Shown piece after piece: positions 1-10,900 of a DNA stretch of 64,000 bases. Positions within the stretch are counted from its first letter, which is position 1. Every line of letters starts with the position of its first letter. The position numbers were made by a program, and so were the translations under genes. The notes under the pieces are model-generated. The model did no database searches, had not been told where the DNA came from, and was given only the letters and a program-made list of their open reading frames with translations. This DNA comes from Pelodera strongyloides. Lineage: Eukaryota > Nematoda > Chromadorea > Rhabditida > Rhabditidae. The DNA lies in assembly GCA_036852015.1 (NCBI GenBank), contig JAANDG010000451.1, positions 1 through 64,000 on the forward strand, given 5' to 3'.

Positions 1-388
1 TGGGCTCAATAATCGGTTTATTTATTGTAGGTAGAAAAGTGAAAACCAAAATAAACAAAATCTTTTGGATAAAAAGAAAAACAATTTCAAAACCCCTCCA
101 GAAAATGTCTTCACCATAGTATTTCGGATTTTGGCTTCAGACCAATGTATTCACTGAAGCCACGGCGTGTTTGAACAGAGGACGCCGCGACGCACTCCAA
201 CTGCGGCGCGGTCCACTGTGATTAAGCTGCCCTATTGATTGATCCAAATGTGATTTTGTTCACATTTATGACAAAATTTTAATTTTTTTCAATCGATGGG
301 TATACTTCTTTGTGCGCCTTTCGAGATTCACTTCATCTGCTTAAAGGAGATGCCTTCTGCGCAGAATCCCCCTTGACATTCCCTTTAA
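1..388. mobile_element. TTAA-flanked MITE, family X (left end cut by window edge)
   Basis: The sequence is close to identical to 16788-17202 and ends in a subterminal CCCTTGACATTCCCTTTAA, the inverted complement of the left end seen in the other copies. It has no coding capacity. It lies in the intron downstream of exon 4 of RPA-like gene A. The TTAA at the boundary suggests a piggyBac-type target preference; the mobilising transposase is not in the window. Confidence 0.75.
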
Positions 389-405
389 CATATAATGTAT
401 CCTAC

Positions 406-1771
406 CTTTCCTGATAGTGAATTCCATCTTTCCTCACAAGAATAACGGCAAATGTTTCCCCATTACTGCCGAGATTATTTACCTCTTTATGCAAGGTCTT
501 CGTGAGAAAGCAACCTGAAATAACTAATTTTCGTATATATTTTATTGTCCCGATATTTGGAAAATAAAATGAATGTGAGTTTCAGCATATTTCTTCGCAT
601 AATTACACGATCCGACTAAAACTCGGATATACGCAATTTAACTTTTAAACACTTGCGATCCTAGGAATTTTTTAGGGGAAAATTCTTTTCAATTTCGCTT
701 GGTTTGCTCTGACGTAGGCTATGCATAAAGGTTTATTGATGATATGCAATTAACGCATCTCAAAAGGTGTCCCTAACATACCACGCTTCACAACGCAGTA
801 TACTCACAAGGGACCAAACTACAAAGCACAAAAACACAACCACAAACTAAAGAACACTAAACATAACACATTCAATATCATAATGAGAGCACTAAAAGTA
901 AATTCAATTCAATTAAAGCATTGTAAGGTAATACTAACGTTACTCATAGAAGCGTCAAATGTTTTTCGACTTGACGAAAAAATAATAAACTCTTCCTTCC
1001 TTGCTTCCGACACTTGGTTAGCTGACAATGAGTTTATTTTTGATATACATGTGTGAACGGATACGCCAGTATATGACACTTCGCGGAAAGCGATCATAAA
1101 TCGGAGTGTTAGCCAATTTTTGAATAACCATTATGCGAAGATGAATACTCACTGACCTTCGTGATAGTTTATTCCATCACATACTGTAACTTTCGCACAG
1201 AAGTCGCCATGCATAAGATCACAACGCTGAAAAGTTTATTTAAGTTACGAGAGACAGTTAATGCAAAAGTAGTTTTGTGTGAAAATTAATTTTCCATGAT
1301 GATTTTTCCCAGGGACCACACAACCTAACGTTAGAGGAGAAGGCGGTTGTCCACAACACCCTGATGTTCGAGAAGAATGGAGGTCTCTTATGTTGTTGTC
1401 CAGATAAAAGTACCGCAACGAATCCGCGGAAGCCCCTTTGGTGGAGTTAGAGTGTTCCGTTCCGGGATCAAACCAACGACCGGTTGATATGACCCAACCC
1501 CCCAGGCCCCCGTCATTTTTAGCCAGGTGAACTATAAAAATAATAATTTAAATTTGGTAAGTTTTATAAACAAGTAACTTTAATGTGCTGCTAGAGCAAA
1601 TGTGCTCGAGAACCTCTAACGTTAGGTTGTGTGGTCCCTGGGAAAAATCATCATGGAAATTTACATTAAGATATTCATAAACTTGAACACTTACGTGAAT
1701 CTGAAGGACGACGCTCTCAATCTCTTCTGCAGTACCCAAAACCAAACGCTGAAATGTCCAGGCGAGTAAAT

Positions 1772-1832
<61 letters not shown>

Positions 1833-1981
1833 ATATATTATATATATCCGTACATTGTCACATAAATATAAAAGCAGGTATAAAAAACTACCCTCAAAAA
1901 TCCGCAAGACAAATGTAGACAATCATCCTCAATGTGCTGACGCAGCGTGATGCGCTGTGCTTTAGTAAGCTGCGCCATCAT
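406..1981 (-). CDS. RPA70-like gene A, N-terminal exons (partial, continues off the left edge)
   Basis: Four 5' exons can be read: 1892-1981, 1695-1748, 1157-1226 and 406-514, with canonical GT-AG boundaries and consistent phase. The first exon begins MMAQLTKAQ and has an acceptor only 8 nt upstream of the first ATG, as expected for spliced-leader trans-splicing. The exons encode an RPA70N-like domain: a helical start (LRQHI), the strand VVLQIH, then VCDGINY, which aligns with the SDGLNT region of RPA70, then FAVILVRKDG. The next exons (linker and OB folds) would lie left of position 1. It is closest to gene B, with the same 29-codon exon 1. What it does is not known; by family it would be a nuclear single-stranded-DNA-binding or protein-docking factor. 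The intron between exons 1 and 2 carries a TA microsatellite and the next intron a 47-bp inverted-repeat element. Confidence 0.7.
1291..1659. mobile_element. Inverted-repeat element with perfect 47-bp arms and an internal tRNA-like box B
   Basis: Bases 1291-1337 and 1613-1659 are a perfect 47-bp inverted repeat. The spacer of about 275 bp holds, on the minus strand, a GGTTTGATCCC stretch like a tRNA T-arm (box B). It sits in an intron of gene A. It could be a foldback MITE that captured a tRNA-derived SINE, or two SINE ends in inverted orientation. Confidence 0.6.
1771..1850. repeat. (TA)n microsatellite
   Basis: An uninterrupted TA tract with two short breaks, in the first intron of gene A. 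Confidence 0.95.
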
Positions 1982-1989
1982 AAAATCAC

Positions 1990-2860
1990 CTGAAAATAAG
2001 AACGTGCTGTACTTCATTAAATTATTCCTTTAAACGACAGGAAAATGTTCGGCATCGTATGGGGAATTCTTGCTTTGCCTTCGATTTTTGTACGCCATTA
2101 GGATACATAAGAATGAAGTTGAAGAAACGTAATAAAATTAAAATAAAGCATTGGTCAACAACGCACTCTTACGTGGCAACACTTGGCCCTACATGAGTTG
2201 TTTTAAAACGAAACGAGCTCGTTTCATCTTATTGATGGAATCTTAAATATCCATACACAATCCTATTGTTGAATGACAAAATAAATTGCAAACCAACAGT
2301 TCAATTCATGTGAAAAATAATCAATATTCGGCAAACAGTGCTGGACAGGAACGGTTTTCGGAAATTTCGGAAAAAAACCGAATAGATAAGTAATACTGAA
2401 AATAAAAGTTTGTGAATTCGTGGGGAGTCAAGTTTGTCACACAGAATGCACTGTGGCAAAAAAAGAAGGACCATTTTCACGAAAATTAATTTAAGCATCG
2501 TGATAAATCCCACATTCTAAACCAAAAAATCTGACCACGAGCTTACGTTTATTTTTCTTTCTAACTAATCAATCAATTATAAAACAATGGTCTAGCAAAC
2601 AATTACCATAACAATCAGTCATTTTGAAGATTCAGAGCTTTGCTGACTGCGAGCTTATATAAAACAAGCAATTTTTAGGTCCAGAAGGTCTACATCACGA
2701 GAAGGAAGTGAATGTTTACATAAAATAGTAAAATGAGTTGCATACTTTGTGAGTAACGGATGTGCTTGCTTTCAAGAATCGATGCCAATGATTTGTGCGA
2801 AAACAAAGCAATTCGAAGTGCATAAGCAAATGACCAAACAGTTTCATTGAATTTTCTTTG
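1990..2860. other. Spacer upstream of gene A, paralogous to the spacer upstream of gene B
   Basis: No convincing gene. The stretch shares order and wording with 14820-15670 upstream of gene B (for example the shared GTGAGACATA near the far end and related AT-rich blocks), so the A/B duplication included the promoter side. Confidence 0.5.
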
Positions 2861-2944
2861 GGCAAGTAGTTTTATCTCCATAAAAGCGGAATGCTATACG
2901 ATGGCAAGTAGTTTTATCTCCATAAAAGCGGAATGCTATACGAT
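2861..2944. repeat. Perfect 42-bp tandem duplication
   Basis: Two adjacent copies of a 42-bp unit beginning GGCAAGTAGTTTTATC, directly before the GATA-motif palindrome upstream of gene A. Only one copy of the related text exists upstream of gene B. Confidence 0.9.
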
Positions 2945-2957
2945 AAGTGCTTATCAC
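2941..2957. promoter_or_regulatory. Paired GATA motifs upstream of gene A
   Basis: CGATAAG at 2941-2947 and its opposite-strand partner CTTATCAC at 2950-2957 form a near palindrome about 960 bp upstream of the gene A start. TGATAAG is the core recognised by nematode intestinal GATA factors (ELT-2 class). A role here is inferred from its recurrence upstream of the paralogs. Confidence 0.4.
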
Positions 2958-3023
2958 TAAAAGGGGGTCCGGCAGGCAATTAAATTTTTGTGAGACATAT
3001 TCTCATAAAAATGACTCAAATAA

Positions 3024-3102
3024 GACACACACACACACACTCTCACACACACACTCTCAAACACACACACACGCACACGCACACGCACGCACACACACAC
3101 AT

Positions 3103-3144
<42 letters not shown>

Positions 3145-3146
3145 TT
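3024..3146. repeat. (CA)n then (TA)n compound microsatellite
   Basis: A CA-rich tract with a few interruptions changes to a pure TA tract near 3118. The Thr/His-rich open frames over it are artefacts of the repeat. Confidence 0.95.
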
Positions 3147-3387
3147 GGAAACGACCACCAAGGTGGGTTGATGTGGCGCCACAAACCGCACAAAGCTGAC
3201 GAAGGAAGTAAAGTAAACCATATCAACAACATTTTTTTACACACACAGCAAAAACACCGACACCGCTAATGGAAAACTGTATGTAAATCATGTTCTAGAA
3301 GGAACGTATAGTAAGCTTGGATACTCATGCAACATAAGTAAGCTGGGTATGTGTAAATACAAAAGATAAATACTTAAATATTTAAAT

Positions 3388-3391
<4 letters not shown>

Positions 3392-3431
<40 letters not shown>
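3392..3431. repeat. Poly(A) tract
   Basis: About 39 consecutive A residues followed by a T-rich stretch. It could be the tail of a degraded retroposon; no body is recognisable to its left. Confidence 0.9.
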
Positions 3432-3435
<4 letters not shown>

Positions 3436-3460
3436 CTTTTTTTTTTCATTTTATTCATGA

Positions 3461-4095
3461 TAAAACTCCCGGATTATTCAAACGTTGCTGCGAAAATGTT
3501 TAAATGTTTAAATGTTTATTAGACTCTTAGAAAGAGCGCAACGCCAAAAGAGACGATGAAAGAATTCAATGATTTTAAAATTCAAAGTAGTAAATCAAAG
3601 ATAGGACGAAAAAATGCATAGCATTATATATGTATATATATATCACCAAAGATAAGAAAGAAATTCCACAGAGAGTAGTTATAACTGACATATCAGCAAA
3701 GAAACTGTATTCACACAAGCAGCTAACAATTTTGTAGTTTTAGACTAGTTTAGCCACGTTACCTCAACACAAAACTACGTGCACACGATATCAGCAATCC
3801 TAAACGTGCCACACTCCAAAACACAACAGTATACTATAGCTGAACAATGTCAAGATAGCTCAGGGCCATAACACAACGAAAATTGGGACCTAGCATCAGA
3901 ACCGCCCTCCGCCCGCAGGAGTCTGCATGCGCTACATAGCTAAACTAGTTTGAGTATTTAGAGTAAGGTTAATTGCTTGTGTGAAACCATTTTCTTATGA
4001 ATATTCAGAATTAAGAGCATTCGTTGTTGTACCGTATTGTACCGAACCCGTACCGAAAGTGTACCGAAAACCTTTTGAGTAATCCGGGAGTTTTA
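3461..4095. mobile_element. TA-flanked TIR element with a SINE-like insert
   Basis: The ends are inverted copies of AAACTCCCGGATTA with TA on both outer sides, as in Tc1/mariner-type MITEs. The interior, about 3516-3945 on the minus strand, contains TAGCGCATGCAG (box A-like) followed by a box B-like GGTTCTGATGC, resembling the related stretch at 32270-32660. No transposase is present. Confidence 0.6.
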
Positions 4096-4415
4096 CAGAA
4101 GAATTGGGGGAAACCTTTTTTATGTGGGCCTAAACATTTAAGAAATACACGAATTCGACCAGGTTAAAATAGTAACTAAAACATAGTCTATTTAAACATT
4201 GTTTTCTTGGCTGTTTTCAAGATGCTTTGTTTAACTTACATACACATTCATTAGAAAATATAGAGCACATCCTGCGAAATATCGGAACTAACCAGAAATT
4301 TTAATACAATCAGAACTACTTATAAAATAGAATGTGACACAGGACATACCGAAGCGTAAAATACAACCCAAGGGTAAGAAAGTTCTTTTTATTCTTTTGT
4401 AATAGGAAAACATAT

Positions 4416-4895
4416 TTAAAGGGATGGGTTCACTACAAAATCACCTTGTTTTTATGCTTTAGTTTGATTGTACAAAGGAAAACTTAAACAAAGAACATAA
4501 AAAATATTCCTTGAATTATTCCCTAGGGCAGATATTAGGTAAAAAAGGTGAGTATTGATTTTTTTCCGATAAAGTTGTACTGCAAGATAAACTAAGGAAG
4601 CTAAGATATATGGCTGAAACACACTGTTTTTTCATTGTTTTATGTGAAATAAACGATGAAGACTACAGTTTATTTTGCTCAAAACAGTGTGTTTCAGCCA
4701 TATCTCTTAGCTTCCTTAGTTTATCTTGCAGTACAACTTTATCGGAAAAAGATCAATACTCACCTTTTTTTAACTAATAGCTTCCCTAGGGAATAATTCA
4801 AGGAATATTTTTATGCTCTTTGTTTAAGTTTTCCTTTGTACAATCAAAGTAAAGCATAAAAACAAGGTGATTTTGTAGTGAACCCATCCCTTTAA
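4416..4895. mobile_element. TTAA-flanked foldback MITE, family W
   Basis: A nearly complete palindrome of about 480 bp. The left arm from TTAAAGGGATGGGTTCACTA is mirrored by the right arm ending in AACCCATCCCTTTAA, and the homology runs almost to the centre near 4655. It ends 16 bp downstream of the stop codon of gene B, so it would lie in that gene's 3' UTR or supply its end. A related right half occurs at about 47165-47531. Confidence 0.85.
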
Positions 4896-4910
4896 GTCTT
4901 TTCCATTCGA

Positions 4911-7900
4911 TTAGCGAGCTAGGTAGTCGTAGTCAAAGTTATACCACTCTTGTAGTTGGGCCACACCGCGTACTTCTGGGTTGAGTACGAGGCGTTCGCC
5001 AGCGGTTATGTAAAAGGTGCCTGAAATCTTGGAAATATTGGAAACAAAAACAAGTATTTTCATCGTACTTTATCTGTAAGTAGAGAAGCTGTTTATTGTG
5101 TATGAGTATGATGGTCAAAATAGCCTGATGACATACCGGTCAGAGGGTCTTTCTTCACAGCCGATGCCTTGATTCCAACAACAGTTCCTTTGGTGGCGGA
5201 AAACCTTCTTGCATTGACCCCAAGCAGGATCAAATTTACTGTTGCAGAAGAATTATCGACAAGTTGAACCTTCCTCATGCTTGTTGTGTTGTCCAGTGGC
5301 TAAAGAGTGTCATACCGATAAAGAAATCATTTTTCATATAGAGTACTGAGTTTTTTTTTCCGACTCAACCAGATGCGGTGCTCATTTTTGAACTGTGATA
5401 TTCATTTTTGAACTGTGGCACGTTCTGCCCCTTTTCGTTTTGCCATTTTTAGACAATATGGAGTTCTGTTACGCGATATCGCCCGTGAATTGTGGCTTGG
5501 TTATCAACATACATCCCCTTAGACACTAAATATCTTGAAATATTTTTGACGAAAAAATACCTTCCTGAAACACTTACGTTCTCAAAGACTGGATCTACGT
5601 TGTTAACCACAGCGAGAATATCTATCAAACTGTCAGAGTTTCGCGGAACCTCAGATAATGGAACCACGTTGAGCGAAACATTTGGTTCTGTTTGATTGCT
5701 TTGTTGCTGATTGCTTTGTGATGGATTTCCTTCTGTATTCTGTGCAAGTTTCCTTGTGCGGTACCATTTCTTCAAGTCGTCTACATCGGCATTATGCGGA
5801 TCCAGCTCCACATCATAACTGCCTCCTTGAAGGACGTGTCGCACAGCTTCAAAATGCATGGACTGAGTTTGTTATTTGGAAAAAATTTCGTTTCAATATA
5901 AGCTGATTATAGGTAGCTGGACAAATATGACACCTTCTTTTTTAATTTTCTTCTTGATAAATGTTCCCATAATTCCGACAGCACGCCCTTTGTGATTTTC
6001 TGAGAACGCCACTGCTTCTTCGTTATGCAGTGTCCATCCGACAAGAACTGAGGTTTGGTCAATCAAGTCTATTGTTCTGCTCTTTCCCTTTTGACCATCT
6101 TTGCAAAGCGTCTAAAATTGATTTTTGTGTATGCATGCGCATATATTGGTAGGCGTTGTTTGACATTAATCTGGTCGGTTGTTGAAACACATTGAGTACA
6201 CCATCATTCTTATGCAGCTTATGCAACATAAATTAAAAAATCGAGCAACTTTGCATAAATACGTAAAGAATTCAGCTGTCGATGCGTTTCAAAAACAGGC
6301 AGGTGTTTCGCTTTAAACTCACTTGCAGAACTGGGCCAACATTGTCAACGATTGCCATAACATGGACTGTCTGCTCACTGTGTTGGGGGAGTTGGTCCAA
6401 CGGCACTATTTGCATCAAATGTTTCTTGTTGAACTTAACATCGGAATGAACTTGATCGTGCCATTTAAGGAGATCCTCTACCGCTGGAAGCTCAGGATCG
6501 ACTTCCAGTCGACTCCCCGCGTTGATCGATAGCCTTCCTATCAAAAAGCATGATTATTTTCGAAATCGAAAAGTAGCCGGGTTGTATTGGTAACTGAATT
6601 TTGAAATGTTTGACGTATGAAACCTCTATACTCATCGACTAGTGCTCCCTTGATTCCAAGCACCTGCCCCTCCAGGTCATCATTGAATTGTCTTGCTTGT
6701 GTATTCCACATAACAAGGGTGACAACAGTGCCGGTCTTATCGATTAGTTCAACTTCCCTCATGTCAGTGTTGGAATTCTGAAAATTGTCATAATGCATAT
6801 ATCGGCTGGCATGCGAACAAGTGAACAATGTCAAATTTAGATGAGATGTCTGTGCAAACTCCAAGGGGCAAGTGAATGGGTGGCTGGAACTATGAATTTT
6901 TATTGCAATGGAAAATTTGGGATTTAACGAGCGGGAATAGCAACCGGCTATCCAGGCCAACTTTTTTAGCCAATTACGCTACCGGCACCTAACACCAAAA
7001 TTCATTCACACAGCTAGTAGATACACGGGGTACGACCTGCTTATGAGACACACCATGCGAAAAATAAACTAAACTTACCGCTTGGCGTACTAGTTCGATA
7101 TTCTTAATGATGGCAAGAATATCGACCATTTTCCCAATTAGATCGACGAGTTCGTTTAGAGGAACAACATTTAGTTCGATCTGTGGAATTGTGACGCTAA
7201 CATCATCGGCCTCTTGAAACTGAACATAAATATTTATAGTCCAGCAAGCAACAAAAACAATACACCTGTATGGTTACGTATCATTGTATGTTACGTTATG
7301 TATAGTTTCACAAGATAAAGGCGAGTCACTCACGTTGACAAGATTTTTGATTCTCAGTTGATATGCGTGGCCAGTAGTGTTAAATCTCTTTTCATCGACT
7401 CGTCTGACATCTGCATCTGCGTTCGACAAAAAATAATCCTAAAACGGAGCACTTGTTAAAAAGGAGCATTTCAACCTAAAATTTTTTGGAATAAATTCTC
7501 TTGCAGCCAATATGGTTTCCAAAAAAAGTAATAGAAACATTTAAAACGCCAAAAACTGACACAATCCAGCTGCACTGTAGAAAAAAGATTCTCTGCAAAT
7601 CGACCGTAAGCAACGATACGGATTGGCGTCCCAGTTTCATCCGTTAAGTCAAAGTGGAAAACCTATACGAAGCATCATCAATTCGGCAACCTCATCAAAA
7701 GCGCCGTACAGAATATCATAATTATCACTAGGAAACAGCAATTTTTTATGTAGCTGTATGCGAAAAGCATTTCTTCGCGACTAAAGTAATCAGAAACCAT
7801 GCCTTCAGGGCCGCACTGGTTTCGCAAAGATGATCGTCTCTTCCAGTACACTTTCCGACAATGCACCAACTGCAATTTTTAAGAGATAATATTGGTTAAG

Positions 7901-10900
7901 GGCCCTAGAAAATTTCGGTATAAAATCCAGATGAATAAAACTACAAAAAACTATGGGTAATGGGTTAGACAGATCCCTGAGTCTAAGGTTCACACAAGTA
8001 GTTTCGATCCTCTTTCGAATTATCGATAGAAGGACAACATTTTGAGTACACGATACTTACGGGAACCAGAGCTCTGTCACCAGTGCTTCCATTATTATAC
8101 ACACGCAATACTACCATATCTGTATCTGTATCTAAAATAATTCATAATTCACCTAAAAATTTGTGTACTACGAATAAAATTCGGGGAGGCATAATCAATC
8201 AGTACCATGTATAAACATTTCAGAATTGGCGTTCAAACCGGGATGTTACACCCGCTCCATCGGAAGACGAAGAACATTCAACGGGAGAGCAAGAAAACTG
8301 GTTGAGGGCAACGGCACAGGCAGTCGACAGCCAAGCTCGACAGGCGAATGCGATTGAATCGGCGGAAGCGATCAGCCACGAACTACAGGAAGTGACTCTT
8401 CACAAAAAACGCCAAAGTCGCAGACACCGAAGACATTAAGCCATAAATTACTTACGACGCCCACACAGTACCGCCACTCTAAAAATTAACACTTAAGATG
8501 CCAATGGCATTATCGGCCCTTTAAAATTATCGGAAGTTAATGTGTATGTGATCCCCGTCAAAAGAGTGTGCAATAAAAAATTTTTTCGAGTTGGGATGTC
8601 AACCTTTGGGGGGGGATGTCCGACAGGAGTCCGAACAAAGTATTGAAAGAATACAGAGAAAAGTTATGATACTGTACTGTGAAGACCACCTGTCTTGGGA
8701 ATGTTTCAACTATCGTTGAAACTGGTTGAATCGTAACTATAAACAGTGGTTTTTACTAAGGAATCACTATTGTCTAGATTGGACTTTCTATTACGTAATT
8801 AGCATGGCATCATATATAATATAAGGAGCTCTCCACGGGGATAAGACATGGCCACGCCCTCTGGAGTCTGACCCCGTTAGACTCTAGTTCGCGACCCGAT
8901 CTGATCTACAAAGGTTGGCAGACCCTAAAAACTGCTGTGTTCCTGCTGAGCCCTAGCGGCTGAAGAAGTGGTGGTACGGAGCGTCGGAGTGACCAGCGAC
9001 GAGAGGGAGAAGAACCCTCAGTCGTCGGGTGGTGGTAGCGTGGCCCGGAGCCCCCCATTTCCCCCGCGGACTCGTCAACGACTGAAGACTCCAGATCTAC
9101 TGCCTTACACTCTTGACTCAATAAATAGTGTTTGGAATACTGTGTGTTTGTCAAAGTTCTGGAACCTCCGGGAACCAGAATATGCTACAATCCTATGCTC
9201 ATGGTTCAACGCACCGTAGGGGTGAAACGGGTAATGCCGGCGAAATGAGCGGGCGTCCTGCGAGAAGATTGGCACCCGCAGGACGTATTGCCAAAACCAA
9301 CTATGTCAAAGTCAAATCAGCAAAGACCCCGAGTTCCGTGCGCCGCAAGGCAGGGGTGCTATAGCAATCTCACGGCCGTAGGGAACCATAATTTTTCCTA
9401 TTTTCATATATCTACGTTTAACGCCCGGACGCTGCACAAGGACGCTGATGTCGATCAGTTGATCGGCGAGCTCGATAATGTGAACGCTGGCATCGTTGCT
9501 ATCCAAGAGACGCGGTCCAAGGAGAGCAAGTGCAAGACCTGGCACAGTGGCCACCGTGTGCTCATTGGAGCCAGAGAGGAGAGGTCGAGGTCTGGAGGTG
9601 TGGGCTTCATAGTCCCCCCAGAATACCTACCATATGTCAGCGATATGAGAGCAGTCAGCCCGCGTGTGGCGGTCCTTCATGGCGAAGTGAAACGTGTGAC
9701 ATTCACCGTTGTTAACGTGTACGCTCCCACCAGCGAGTATGACGACGAGGTCGTGGAGGAGCTTTATGACGACATTGAGCGAGAACTGACGAACAGTCGT
9801 GCACATGTCAAGCTTGTCGTCGGTGACTTCAACGCGTCCATCGGTCCCAGGGACGATGGGGAGACGTACGTTGGGCACTACGCTGCAGACACCCGTAATG
9901 ACCGTGGTCAACGGCTAGCAGATTTTGCGGAAAGTCAGTGCATGTACGTGTTGAACACCATGTTCCAACAACGAAAGCGTAGACTTTGGACGTGGCAGAG
10001 CCCGCAAGGTGCAAAGAAAAAGCTGGACTATGTCCTTTGCAACGACGCCCATCGGGTCGTTGACTGTAAGATCGTCGGTAGAAGCTGGTGCGGCTCAAGT
10101 TCAGATCACCGCTTGGTCAAGTCCATCATCAACTTTGGTTCTGTTAAGTTCAGAAGGCGCACCTCCAGGCGTGGAGACGTTGATCCGGGTCTAGCCCGTG
10201 CTATAATGAACCAAGTGGACTGGTCGAGGTACGGTTCACCTCAGTCGTACTCCGAACTGAGCCGGGAATTGGCGAGGGCATCAGCTGAGGCAAGGCCGGT
10301 CATTCGTGCTCATCCTAGAGAAAGACTGACGTCGAAGACCATTGAATTGATCCGTGAGAGACGAAAAAGGCTACATCAGGGTCAAAACGTACAGAGCCTC
10401 AGTCGCGACCTACGAAAGATGGTTGAAGCAGACTATAAGAGCTTTAACGAGGTTAAAGCTCTCGAAGCGGCCGAGCGTCTTATGTCCATAAAGAAAGTAC
10501 GCCAACGCTATTCCTTGCATAAGGAGGCAACTGTGGCCATGATGGACAAAGACGGTACTTTGAAGACCAAGATCCAGGATATTGCCGATATCATCAAAGA
10601 TTTCTATGGGGATCTCTTTGCTTCGAAGAAGCGTGTTCCGAAATCAGGCATTGAAGCGAATGAGGACGTGCCGGAGTTCTTGGAGAGCGAGGTTGAACAT
10701 GCTTTGAAGAGAATGCCTAATAACAGGGCTCCTGGCAATGATGGCATTTCCATTGATCTCCTCAAGTACGCTCCAAAGTCCGCTCTATCCGCGGTTTGCA
10801 GGTTGTTCAACAATATCCTCTCAATGAAAATCGTCCCTGAGAACTGGAAAGGTAGTAACACCATCCTGATCCACAAGAAGGGAAGCAAAGAGGACATAAA

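Noticed and set aside
2947..3244. Three overlapping Thr/His- and Val/Cys-rich open frames
   Set aside because: They only translate the CA/TA microsatellite; no codon or splice support.
8041..8130. A putative exon on the minus strand (8049-8128) with good GT-AG borders between the gene B linker and DBD-A
   Set aside because: Including it breaks the phase with the linker exon, and the homologous DBD-A start (WCIVGKC) is found at 7803-7869.
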